64,000 bases of DNA from Bizionia myxarmorum (GCF_008086205.1 NZ_VSKK01000005.1:79404-143403); one strand, 5' to 3'; shown: positions 55,119 to 63,077, counted from the stretch's first letter. Numbers and translations are program-made. Notes: generated by a model not told the origin, from the sequence alone.

Positions 55119-55679
55119 ATGATTTCAACAATACCTAAAAAAGGAAATTTGCTCATTGCCGAACCTTCAATTATTGGCGATACCTCATTTAACCGTTCCA
55201 TTATTTTATTAGCAGATCACACGGAAGAAGGCTCTATTGGTTTTATTTTAAATAAACCTTTGGAGTACACTATCAGCGATTTAATACCAGAATTGAATGC
55301 TAAATTTAAGGTTTATAACGGCGGACCTGTGGAGCAAGATAATTTATATTTTATACACAAGATTCCGGATTTAATTCCAGATAGTGTAGAAATATCATTA
55401 GGCATTTATTGGGGCGGCGATTTTAATAAAGTAGCCGAACTTATTGCAAATAATCAGATAAGCGAAAAAAACATCCGCTTTTTCCTGGGCTATTCTGGTT
55501 GGGAAACCGATCAACTTATGGATGAGTTAAAAACTAACTCTTGGGTAGTAACAGAAAACATCTACAAACACGAAATTATTGAAAAAGACTATGAGTTTTT
55601 CTGGAAAGAAAAAATGATGGAATTTGGTGGTAATTATACTATTTGGTCCAACGCTCCAGAAGATCCTAGCTTTAACTAG
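55119..55679 (+). CDS. YqgE/AlgH family protein
   Basis: A 186-residue protein matching the YqgE/AlgH family: KGNLLIAEPSIIGDTSFNRS, HTEEGSIGFILNKPLEYTIS, YNGGPVEQDNLYFIH and FFLGYSGWETDQLMDELK. The biochemical role is unsettled; in Pseudomonas AlgH is linked to alginate regulation. Its last 8 bp overlap the convergent aminotransferase gene. Confidence 0.93.
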   Translation: MISTIPKKGNLLIAEPSIIGDTSFNRSIILLADHTEEGSIGFILNKPLEYTISDLIPELNAKFKVYNGGPVEQDNLYFIHKIPDLIPDSVEISLGIYWGGDFNKVAELIANNQISEKNIRFFLGYSGWETDQLMDELKTNSWVVTENIYKHEIIEKDYEFFWKEKMMEFGGNYTIWSNAPEDPSFN

Positions 55680-56517
55680 ACAATCTAATTTTTACTTGTA
55701 ATTTCTGCAGAAGTATTTTTGAGACTGAATTAGTAAATTCTTTTTTACGGTATTTACTGATGGGTTGAATTCCCGTTATGACATTGGTAATAAACAATTC
55801 GTCTGCTTTTTGCAATTCAAAAGGAGAAATAGATTCTTCTTCAAAGGTATAATCTGGCAATTGCGCAATAAGTTCTATAATTTGTTTACGCATGACACCT
55901 TTTAAGCAACCATCAGCAAGTGGCGGCGTTTTAATAGTTGTGCCTTTTACCAAGAATATATTTCCATTTAAAGCCTCAATTACTTTTTTATCAGTATTTA
56001 GTAATAAAGCATTTTGTAAGTTGTTTTCTTCGGCATACACACTTCCAACTACATTGATAGCTTTATTGTTCGTTTTTAAGGTAGATAATAAACTAGGCGC
56101 TACATAGAAGTCTTTAAATAAATCCACTTCATAAGGAGCATCATTCATCAGGTAGAAATCGACTTCCAATGGACTAACGGCAATTACATAACCCACTTCT
56201 TTAGAGGTTGGCTTATAAAGTCCGCCTTCACCACGAAAAACGGTTAGTTTTATGCGCGATGTTTTATTAGAAAGCTCATTTTCAACAAGTATTTTCTGAA
56301 TTTCACTCTCTAGGAATTCCATAGTAAAATTCATAGGGATTTCCATGCGCATGATTCGCATAGAAGCCATGAGTCGGAAATAATGATCCTCCCAAAATAA
56401 CAGATTCCCATGAGAATATTTCAAAGTTTCAAAAACCGCGTCACCATAGGCTAGACCGCGATTATTAATAGATATAGAATTTAAATTGTCTGTAATATTT
56501 CCGTTGAAATTGATCAT
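55672..56517 (-). CDS. Class IV PLP aminotransferase (IlvE/PabC family)
   Basis: A 281-residue fold type IV PLP enzyme. RGLAYGDAVFETLKY at residues 20-34 is the aminodeoxychorismate lyase/branched-chain aminotransferase start; the PLP Lys lies in LLSTLKTNNKAINV and the conserved Glu in the following VYAEENNLQNALLLN region. It may be 4-amino-4-deoxychorismate lyase (folate) or a D-/branched-chain aminotransferase; the short length and the GCLKGVMRKQI motif lean to PabC-like. Confidence 0.85.
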   Translation of the reverse strand: MINFNGNITDNLNSISINNRGLAYGDAVFETLKYSHGNLLFWEDHYFRLMASMRIMRMEIPMNFTMEFLESEIQKILVENELSNKTSRIKLTVFRGEGGLYKPTSKEVGYVIAVSPLEVDFYLMNDAPYEVDLFKDFYVAPSLLSTLKTNNKAINVVGSVYAEENNLQNALLLNTDKKVIEALNGNIFLVKGTTIKTPPLADGCLKGVMRKQIIELIAQLPDYTFEEESISPFELQKADELFITNVITGIQPISKYRKKEFTNSVSKILLQKLQVKIRLSS

Positions 56518-56572
56518 AAAAAAAGTCCCAAATAAATTTGGGACAAAGATAAGTTTTATAATAGAAAAGACC

Positions 56573-56959
56573 TTAAGCCGAACCTAATACTTGTTTTAAA
56601 TCGGAAATCTGATTTTCCCAAAGCATTTTGGCTTCATCTACTTCATCTTCTTCAGCAAAATCGACAATCATAATGGAAACGTCTTTAGTAATTTCATCAA
56701 CCTGAATACGGATTTCAAAATAGTAGGGTTGTCCTTCATCAGCATCCCAACGGAATTTGATACGCTCCCCACTTTTTTTACTTACCAAACTGGCTTCCTC
56801 TTCGGATCCGTCCCAAATAAATTTGAAAAACTCACCACGTGAATTTACATTTTCTGCAAACCACTCTGAAAGTCCAGAAGGTGTTGATATATATTGATAT
56901 AATAATTGAGGTGAAGCCTGAATAGGGAACTCCATTTCAAATTTTACTTTCTCGTCCAT
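56573..56959 (-). CDS. START-like/AHSA1-type SRPBCC protein
   Basis: A 128-residue helix-grip protein: EMEFPIQASPQLLYQYISTP, SGLSEWFAENVNSRGEFFKF, and an acidic segment FAEEDEVDEAKMLWE before the final helix. Common in Bacteroidota; the ligand is unknown. Confidence 0.85.
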   Translation of the reverse strand: MDEKVKFEMEFPIQASPQLLYQYISTPSGLSEWFAENVNSRGEFFKFIWDGSEEEASLVSKKSGERIKFRWDADEGQPYYFEIRIQVDEITKDVSIMIVDFAEEDEVDEAKMLWENQISDLKQVLGSA

Positions 56960-57042
56960 AGTTAATTAATTTATTTGGTCAATATATACATTATATCAAG
57001 ACAATTGAAACTATTTTAATAAATATTTTTAATTGAAATTAA

Positions 57043-57073
57043 TTTGCACGGAATAAATTTGTTGTTATATTTG
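57043..57073 (+). promoter_or_regulatory. Promoter of tRNA-Met
   Basis: TTTG at 57043-57046, exactly 19 nt, then TATATTTG at 57066-57073: a full match to the Bacteroidota primary-sigma consensus, 13 nt before the tRNA. Confidence 0.85.
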
Positions 57074-57086
57074 CACCCTTGAAAAA

Positions 57087-57160
57087 GGCGAGGTAGCTCA
57101 GTTGGTTAGAGCGTTGGATTCATAACCCAGAGGTCACGGGATCGTGCCCCGTTCTCGCTA
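57087..57160 (+). tRNA. tRNA-Met (CAU)
   Basis: Cloverleaf of 74 nt: acceptor GGCGAGG/TCTCGCT, D arm GCTCAGTTGGTTAGAGC, anticodon loop TTCATAA (CAT), T arm ACGGG-ATCGTGC-CCCGT, discriminator A. CCA is not encoded. The body fits elongator Met; tRNA-Ile(k2CAU) cannot be fully excluded. Two odd points: an A31-C39 opposition at the base of the anticodon loop and the T-loop ATCGTGC in place of TTCGAnn, so the usual T54-A58 pair is A-T instead. A recombinase gene follows directly. Confidence 0.93.
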
Positions 57161-57181
57161 CAGACGTGTGACAGCACAAAT

Positions 57182-57213
57182 AACGGTTTAGTTCACTCTA
57201 AACCGTTTTTTTT
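57182..57213 (+). terminator. Terminator between tRNA-Met and the recombinase gene
   Basis: AACGGTTTAG (57182-57191) pairs with CTAAACCGTT (57198-57207) around a 6-nt loop, then T residues to 57213. The recombinase ATG begins at the very next base. Confidence 0.88.
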
Positions 57214-58770
57214 ATGCTTAACTTAAATGAATTTCTTACATTTGAACACGAACGCGAGTGCAATTTTGAACACGATTTGTCAGACAAAAAAGTTTTTTCT
57301 ACCCCCAAAATCTACATTGCCAATGGTAAGCTTACTAGCAGGTGGTATGTTTATTTTGCATTTCGTAATCCCATTACTGGTAAATTAGAACGTCAAAAGA
57401 ACATCTACGGCGAAGCTAACAAGCTGAAAACCAAAAAGGAGCGTTTAATTACTCTAACGTTTTACAAGAAAAAACTTCTTGAACTTTTAAATGAAGGCTA
57501 CAATCCATACCAAAATAATTTAGAGCGTTTTTTGGCTGAAAAACCCAAAACGTGTGCACCTATGTCCCCTGGTTTTTTAGCTCCAAAACCAGTTGTTATA
57601 GAACCAAAAGTGATTCCTCATCCATTTTTACAAAGGTCAAATTTACAAGCGCCAATTCCTGAAAGAAGACAACCAGAACCGATTCCTGTTTATCAACAAC
57701 CAGAACCGATTCCTGTTTATCAACAACCAGAGCCAATTCCTGTTTATCAACAACCAGAGCCAATTCCTGTTTATCAACAACCAAGAGAAATCTATCCACC
57801 AAAAGTAGAACAACCAATTTATGAAACGCCTCCTACTCCAGAATTAGAACCTGGAGAAAAGGATGATACCAAAATGAGTTTGCGTGAGGCTTTTGATTTT
57901 GCTTTAAGCATGAAAGAGAAATTGGTCAAGCCACGAACACTTGTAGATTATAGAAATAGATCTAAAGTTTTTATAAAATGGTTAAATGAAGAATATCCAC
58001 ATGTAGAACATGCCAATCAGATTACGCGAAAAATAGCGATGGGCTTCTTAAATCAACATCTAATTAAAAATTCACCACGAAGTCGAAACAATAGCCGTGT
58101 GGATTTAGGGAGTATGATGCAAGTTTTAGAGGATAACGAAATTATTCCTGTAAACGTCATACGGAAAACGCCTGTTTTAAAAGCCAAACCAGAACGTCAT
58201 AAGCGTTATGATCCAAAAATGTTGGATGCTATTTTTATGTATCTGGAAAAAGAAGACCCTGTCCTCCTATTGTATATCAAGTTTATCTCCTATAATTTCA
58301 TGCGACCAATTGAAGTTAACCGTTTACTTGTTAAGGATTTAAACATGGATACGAAGACGTTGTCATTTAAGGCAAAAAATAGTCCGTTGAAAACCAAAAT
58401 TATTCCCGAGATTATTTCGGAAGCCTTACCCGATTTGTCTTTAATGGATGGTGACAGTGTATTATTTACGCCTGATGGAATTGGCAAGCCTTGGACTACC
58501 AAAATCGATAACAGACGTGATTTTTTCTCAAAACGATTCAAAAAGATAGTCAAAACGAAATTTGGACTTAATACTAATTATGGTCTGTATAGTTTCAGAC
58601 ATACGTTTATTACCAAATTATACCGAAAATTGGCTGAAACAAGTTCGCCTTTTGAAGCCAAGAGTAATTTAATGAATATTACAGGACATACAACTATGAC
58701 CGCATTGGAACAATACTTGCGTGATATTGATGCTCATTTACCAACTGATTATTCTGATTTATTGAGATAA
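57214..58770 (+). CDS. Tyrosine recombinase/integrase
   Basis: A 518-residue site-specific recombinase. N-terminal arm-binding-like domain (WYVYFAFRNPITGKLERQKN, residues 44-63), a Pro/Gln-rich linker with four repeats of QPEPIPVYQ (~153-188), a core-binding SAM-like domain (~220-310) and the catalytic domain: R364 in MRPIEVNRLL, YSFRHTF with R462 (the usual HxxR His is Tyr459), H492 in GHTTMT and the nucleophile Tyr501. It is not an IntI-type integrase. It lies just downstream of tRNA-Met and heads three co-directional genes before the cassette array. The start directly at the terminator end is unusual; no better in-frame ATG keeps the N-terminal domain. Confidence 0.92.
   Translation: MLNLNEFLTFEHERECNFEHDLSDKKVFSTPKIYIANGKLTSRWYVYFAFRNPITGKLERQKNIYGEANKLKTKKERLITLTFYKKKLLELLNEGYNPYQNNLERFLAEKPKTCAPMSPGFLAPKPVVIEPKVIPHPFLQRSNLQAPIPERRQPEPIPVYQQPEPIPVYQQPEPIPVYQQPEPIPVYQQPREIYPPKVEQPIYETPPTPELEPGEKDDTKMSLREAFDFALSMKEKLVKPRTLVDYRNRSKVFIKWLNEEYPHVEHANQITRKIAMGFLNQHLIKNSPRSRNNSRVDLGSMMQVLEDNEIIPVNVIRKTPVLKAKPERHKRYDPKMLDAIFMYLEKEDPVLLLYIKFISYNFMRPIEVNRLLVKDLNMDTKTLSFKAKNSPLKTKIIPEIISEALPDLSLMDGDSVLFTPDGIGKPWTTKIDNRRDFFSKRFKKIVKTKFGLNTNYGLYSFRHTFITKLYRKLAETSSPFEAKSNLMNITGHTTMTALEQYLRDIDAHLPTDYSDLLR
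57670..57777 (+). repeat. Four 27-bp tandem repeats in the recombinase gene
   Basis: A 27-bp unit starting CAACCAGAACCGATTCCTGT is repeated at 57670, 57697, 57724 and 57751, nearly identical (GAACCG versus GAGCCA variants). It codes QPEPIPVYQ four times, a flexible linker between domains. In-frame copy number can change without breaking the gene. Confidence 0.95.
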
Positions 58771-58771
58771 T

Positions 58772-59494
58772 ATGGATAAAAAGAATCAGGTTTTTAATAC
58801 CATTCGTGATAATCTGTTTAGGAGCTATATTTTTTATGTTCCTAAACAGTTTTATCATTATATAGAACCTACGTTTTTAGCCAATATTATAAAGCCCGAA
58901 ATGGTTAATATAATAGCCTATTCCAATTTAGATAGAGAAATTACCACAATACCATCACAAATGGATGGATTTGGAATGTTGGGTAAGGGCAACTTATTAA
59001 ATGAGAATTTAGATTGGTTATTAGAACAACAAGAATCACTTTCTAAAAAAGCTTTCAATCGCTTTTTAGATCAATATTTAGAGCATGTAGGCATGTATTG
59101 GGTTTTTAGTTTATGGATGTCTAAAAACGTGGGTATTGATTTACCAGAAACAACTACTGTCCTCCAAAGTATTTTTGATTTGCAACATCAAGCTTTCGAC
59201 AAACATTTGGATGAATTAGACAGCTATTTTGGTGAGCAAATTTCGCAAGAATTAAGTGATCCCTATCAGTACATTGATATGGTTTCTGATGTGATTGAAG
59301 ATGTTCCAATAAAGCAAATAGAAACGTCAGATATAGCACCTGAACAAATTGCAGAAGAGCCACCCAAAATTGAGCCAAAAGAACCTGAAATAGTTATTGA
59401 AAAAGAAGAAAAAGAACCACTGATGACAGATGCCAAGGCAAGAAACTTTTTGTTGGAAACCGTGTTTGGTATTGATGCAGAATATCTGGAATAA
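58772..59494 (+). CDS. Hypothetical protein downstream of recombinase, 240 aa
   Basis: I know no family for it. Residues 1-170 are mostly helical with aromatic-rich stretches (IFYVPKQFYHYIEPTFLANI, FLDQYLEHVGMYWVFSLWM); 170-225 is an acidic Glu/Pro/Ile linker (EPPKIEPKEPEIVIEKEEKE), and the end is MTDAKARNFLLETVFGID. It begins 1 bp after the recombinase stop, so the two are surely co-translated. A role as accessory factor of recombination is inferred only from this coupling. Confidence 0.75.
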   Translation: MDKKNQVFNTIRDNLFRSYIFYVPKQFYHYIEPTFLANIIKPEMVNIIAYSNLDREITTIPSQMDGFGMLGKGNLLNENLDWLLEQQESLSKKAFNRFLDQYLEHVGMYWVFSLWMSKNVGIDLPETTTVLQSIFDLQHQAFDKHLDELDSYFGEQISQELSDPYQYIDMVSDVIEDVPIKQIETSDIAPEQIAEEPPKIEPKEPEIVIEKEEKEPLMTDAKARNFLLETVFGIDAEYLE

Positions 59495-59512
59495 AGAATT
59501 GCATAAGATTTG

Positions 59513-59550
59513 AGGTGACTACAACTGTTGTCAAATAGGTGACAGTTGTA
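59513..59550. repeat. Inverted/direct repeat cluster between two unknown genes
   Basis: TACAACTG (59520-59527) and CAGTTGTA (59543-59550) are inverted, while AGGTGAC occurs twice in direct order (59513-59519, 59537-59543). It lies 63 bp before the zinc-finger gene; could be an operator or a recombinase-accessory site. Confidence 0.45.
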
Positions 59551-59612
59551 ACCTAAATTAAAGTTGAAATAAGAATTAAGCGTCAAACAAACGTTTATTT
59601 AACGCATAAATA

Positions 59613-60062
59613 ATGGAAACAGAATTTTACACTTGTGAATATTGTTATAAGGAATTTGAGCCAAAAAGACGTCGTGTCCAAAAATACTGTAGTAATACGT
59701 GTAGATCAAAAGCACATCATGCTAGAAAAACCACTTCTAAAATAACGAAAGTTGAAAGTCTTGAAATAGTTCCAATTGAATCAGCAAAAATTGATAAGCC
59801 AAGCATTGGCAAAATAGACAAAATGAGTGCTTCTGGTGTTGGAAATTCCGCCATTGGAACTTTAACTGCTGACACCTTAAAACATATTTTAACTGCACCA
59901 CAAAACAGACCATCAACCAAAGGTGATATTGCCAATTTAAAAGCGCTAATAAAACGCTACCACAAGGTTAAAAATTTACCACCTAATACCCAAGGTGCTC
60001 TCCCCTATTTTGACATAGAAACTGGCGAAGTTAAATATTCGTTTATGCCATTTTACGGATAA
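59613..60062 (+). CDS. Zinc-finger protein, 149 aa
   Basis: Not recognised as a named family. N-terminal zinc-binding segment: C8 and C11 in YTCEYCYKEF and C26, C30 in QKYCSNTCRSKAHHARK, like FCS/MYM-type fingers, with many basic residues after it. The C-terminal half has a helix LANLKALIKRYHKVKNLPPN-like and a short end ETGEVKYSFMPFYG. DNA binding is probable. It closes the three-gene recombinase segment and precedes the first array site. Confidence 0.72.
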   Translation: METEFYTCEYCYKEFEPKRRRVQKYCSNTCRSKAHHARKTTSKITKVESLEIVPIESAKIDKPSIGKIDKMSASGVGNSAIGTLTADTLKHILTAPQNRPSTKGDIANLKALIKRYHKVKNLPPNTQGALPYFDIETGEVKYSFMPFYG

Positions 60063-60165
60063 CCGTAGTTTTCTTAAAATCAGCTTCATTATATTTATGA
60101 AAAATAAAGCATGACTTTAAAATTATCTATTTACACGTATTTTCAAAGGAATTTATATTTCTATA

Positions 60166-60250
60166 TTGTAGATTGAAATGTGATGGTATTTGTGGTGTAT
60201 ATATTACGGATATAAACACACCATTACCCATACATATACGTTGCCCACAA
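60166..60250 (+). repeat. Array site A (first palindromic site)
   Basis: The right half (60214-60250) begins AAACACACCATTACCCATAC and ends CGTTGCCCACAA, aligning with sites B and C. TGGTGT (60193-60198) pairs with ACACCA (60218-60223) and GGTA with TACC outside it. The left half is degenerate: TTGTAGATTGAA stands where TTGTGGGCAACG would be expected. The 60063-60165 stretch before it is AT-rich and holds only a weak -7-like TATATTTC at 60154. Confidence 0.6.
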
Positions 60251-60272
60251 GCTAAAAAACATCCCAACTAGA

Positions 60273-60980
60273 ATGATAATTATAGAATTTTTGAAATCCA
60301 TTTGGTCATTTGCATTTACAAAAGAAGGTGCGGAAATGGAAAAAATGACAGAAGCTGAATATAATAATGCTTTTATAAAGGATAAAACTTACGACCAAAT
60401 AAAAGTAACATATGATAAGGCTTGGAATGCTAAAAATTTTGAAATCGAATTGTATTGGAAAAGAGCAAATTATTTTTGGGCATTCCAAATTGCATCATTC
60501 GCAGGATATTTTACGATAATTGGTTCAGATGCTTATACAAATAATCCACAAGTCCTTTACTTCATAGTTTGTATTGGTTTTATAACTGGACTAGCTTGGT
60601 CTTTCACAAATAAGGGAAGTAAAGTTTGGCAACGTCATTGGGAAATACACGTAGATATGCTGGAGGATAAAATAACTGGTCCATTATATAAATCAGTAAC
60701 ATCACCAAAAACATTTTCGGTTTCAAAAATAAATGAAATTGTGAGCAGATTTATCTTATCAATTTGGTTTATATTAGGCGTAAAGTATTTTTCTGAACAT
60801 ATAATTATTTTTACAAAGGACTTTAGCCAAATTGATTATCAAGTTTGGTTAAGTAGTATTTTTGTAATCTATTTTACTTTTGCGATGATTACTGGATATG
60901 GAAGAGGAAGATTCGGGGAAAGAGAAGTTCAGTTTTATAAAAGAAAATTTTCTGTAAATCAAAACTCTACTACTAACTAA
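60273..60980 (+). CDS. Four-helix membrane protein, RipA-like
   Basis: A 235-residue membrane protein. Membrane segments at about residues 68-87, 92-112, 155-175 and 185-207. Between the pairs lies TNKGSKVWQRHWEIHVDMLE, then DKITGPLYKSV; this Trp-rich motif resembles the RipA family of octameric membrane proteins, an assignment from memory of the motif, not a search. It overlaps the FRG gene by one base (TAATG), so both form a two-gene cassette and probably work together, perhaps as membrane effector and FRG partner in a defence module. Confidence 0.7.
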   Translation: MIIIEFLKSIWSFAFTKEGAEMEKMTEAEYNNAFIKDKTYDQIKVTYDKAWNAKNFEIELYWKRANYFWAFQIASFAGYFTIIGSDAYTNNPQVLYFIVCIGFITGLAWSFTNKGSKVWQRHWEIHVDMLEDKITGPLYKSVTSPKTFSVSKINEIVSRFILSIWFILGVKYFSEHIIIFTKDFSQIDYQVWLSSIFVIYFTFAMITGYGRGRFGEREVQFYKRKFSVNQNSTTN

Positions 60981-61813
60981 TGGTTAAAAATATTACAAAC
61001 TTCATAAATGAAATAAAAAGACTAGGAATAGTTGACCAATACGAGAATTATTATCGTGGACATTCTGATATTAACTTCGAACTTAAACCAAGTATTTATA
61101 GAGATGGACTTATTTACAATGAAGATAATATCTTTAAAGAATCAATTTCACGAGTTCCTCTTGAGTTTATAAATGCAAAATCTACAGTTGAGAAATTGGT
61201 CAAAATGCAACATTATGGCATTCCAACTCGCCTTTTAGATATTACTGCAAACCCTTTAGTTGCTTTATATTTTGCTTGTAATAAAGATTTCAGTAAAGAT
61301 GGAGAAGTTGTGTATTTGCGAATACCTAAAAATCATATAAAATATTATGATAGTGATGTAGTAAGCGTATTATCTAATATAGCAAAAAGACCTGAAAATT
61401 TTGAAATTGACACAAGTACTTCTAAAATTTCAGAATTTAATCAAACAACACCAATTGAATATTTGTTGCACGAAATCAAAGAAGAAAAACCATACTTTCA
61501 AAATTTGATTAATCCTAAACATATGGAGCAAGTATTTGCTGTTAAGGTTAAACTTGATAATGAACGAATTTTAAAACAAGAAGGAGCTTTTTTAATTTTT
61601 GGAATTGACGCTAATAAAATTAGACCTGCCAGAGTTCCAACTGATTGGATTTTAAACAGGACAACAAAAGTAAAACTAGAAATTGCTGCGAATCGAAAAC
61701 GTGCAATTCTCAAAGAATTAGCAACTTTTGGAATTAGTAATAGAACATTATTTCCCGAACTTGAAAATCAAGGTATATTCTTAATTGACAAATATAAAAG
61801 AAAAACGAGCTGA
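60980..61813 (+). CDS. FRG domain protein
   Basis: A 277-residue protein with the FRG domain: YYRGHSDINFELKPSIYRDG (residues 23-42, YRGH motif) and YGIPTRLLDITANPLVALYF (near 77-96). The Phe-Arg-Gly-type domain has an ADP-ribosyltransferase-like look in some analyses and is found in mobile and defence contexts; activity is not established. Basic C-terminus. Co-translated with the RipA-like membrane protein gene upstream. Confidence 0.85.
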   Translation: MVKNITNFINEIKRLGIVDQYENYYRGHSDINFELKPSIYRDGLIYNEDNIFKESISRVPLEFINAKSTVEKLVKMQHYGIPTRLLDITANPLVALYFACNKDFSKDGEVVYLRIPKNHIKYYDSDVVSVLSNIAKRPENFEIDTSTSKISEFNQTTPIEYLLHEIKEEKPYFQNLINPKHMEQVFAVKVKLDNERILKQEGAFLIFGIDANKIRPARVPTDWILNRTTKVKLEIAANRKRAILKELATFGISNRTLFPELENQGIFLIDKYKRKTS

Positions 61814-61826
61814 ATAGAAAAGCCAA

Positions 61827-61961
61827 TGGGCAACACCGTGAATAATTAATGGCTGGTTCTCGCCTACTTACGAAAATCCTCGCGGATTTTCTATTCGGTT
61901 TTTTTTGCTAAATTAGGTGCTTAAACACGCCACTAATCATACACAAAACCGTTACCAGCAA
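61827..61961 (+). repeat. Array site B (complete imperfect palindrome)
   Basis: Left end TGGGCAAC (61827-61834), arm ATAATTAATGGC (61842-61853) against GCCACTAATCAT (61929-61940; 10 of 12 pair), inner CGCCTA/TAGGTG, and a central perfect hairpin GAAAATCC (61872-61879)/GGATTTTC (61884-61891). Right end CGTTACCAGCAA (61950-61961). The central hairpin plus T-run at 61901 could also end transcription. Confidence 0.75.
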
Positions 61962-61981
61962 TTAAAAAAAAACCGAACCAA

Positions 61982-63067
61982 ATGATATTGAATTTATCTG
62001 AAAGACAAATCGAAGATGTTTTTGAAATTTTTCACGAGCAATTACTTGAAGGAGGTTTAGAACTAATTTCCCGTCAACATATTTTAGAAAATAGATTAAG
62101 AATTGATTTGCTTTTTAAAGACAAAAATGGAAAAAATGTTGCGGTAGAACTCAAAAAAGATGCGATTTCAAGAGAAGATGTTGGACAAGCAATGCAATAT
62201 GCTGGTCTGATTAAAAATAGTCGTGTGATTTTAGCAGCGCCAATTATTGCAACGAGTATAAAGAACGCATTTGACCATTATGGTATTGAATATTTGGAAT
62301 TTGATTTAAGCGAAATTCAAAAATTATATGAACAAATTAAAGATAAAACAAGAGAACAAAATATAACGATAGCTAAAGAATTTAAACTACCTCAAAATGT
62401 CATAAAAGAGCCACTTTCCTCAAAATCAAAAAAAGATGGAAATATTGCATTTAAAGTAACTTATACAGATTCAAACTGGAGCGGAGTATGTTCACCAAAT
62501 GTCGCTTCCTACAATTTTCGACATAGAACTTGGTGTGGTATTCAGGCTGATTTTGATATAAACTGTCAAGATATTGAGTATTCAAATTCAAACGAACTAT
62601 CAACCGATTTTATGCCTTGTCACGATTGCATTGCGCAAAAAGAACTTGTTTTTTACGCAGGACATTATCACGGAGAAAAACACGATAATGAACCTATACA
62701 ATGTTTAGGTGCTAAAGTTGGAAAGATTGGGGTATTCACATCAAGAGAAATTGGAGAACCCGAAAATGAAAGATTTATTTTCGCAATTGGGCAAATGAAT
62801 TATTTTGAGCCTGTTAATGATGGAAATAATGACTACGAGTTATTCCATTGCGACAAAAAGACTGCGTTGATTTTCAACACAAACCGTCCAAAATATTGGA
62901 AATATTACAGCAATGCTAACAATCCAGAACGAATTGCTTGGAATACAGGATTATTCAGATATTTAGAGGATGATTTAGTTGTAAACTTATTAAGAGATAT
63001 AATTGAAACTAATCGTTATCCGAACAAGGTTAAGGAAAAAGCGAAGTTTCTACTAAACCAGATATGA
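61982..63067 (+). CDS. NucS-like PD-(D/E)XK nuclease with unknown C-terminal domain
   Basis: A 361-residue protein. The N-terminal ~125 residues match the nuclease domain of NucS/EndoMS: RLRIDLLFKDKNGKNVAVEL gives the catalytic D42, E56 and K58 (VELKK), followed by GQAMQYAG. Residues ~150-361 form a domain I cannot name, with clustered Cys/His (TWCGIQADFDINCQD, FMPCHDCIAQKELVFYAGHY) that may bind zinc or a modified base. It may act as a restriction or mismatch-type nuclease; defence is inferred. Single gene of cassette 2. Confidence 0.8.
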   Translation: MILNLSERQIEDVFEIFHEQLLEGGLELISRQHILENRLRIDLLFKDKNGKNVAVELKKDAISREDVGQAMQYAGLIKNSRVILAAPIIATSIKNAFDHYGIEYLEFDLSEIQKLYEQIKDKTREQNITIAKEFKLPQNVIKEPLSSKSKKDGNIAFKVTYTDSNWSGVCSPNVASYNFRHRTWCGIQADFDINCQDIEYSNSNELSTDFMPCHDCIAQKELVFYAGHYHGEKHDNEPIQCLGAKVGKIGVFTSREIGEPENERFIFAIGQMNYFEPVNDGNNDYELFHCDKKTALIFNTNRPKYWKYYSNANNPERIAWNTGLFRYLEDDLVVNLLRDIIETNRYPNKVKEKAKFLLNQI

Positions 63068-63077
63068 GAGAAAAACT

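Noticed and set aside
57670..57777. Possible CRISPR-like repeat
   Set aside because: Units are directly adjacent with no spacers and lie in frame inside the recombinase gene.
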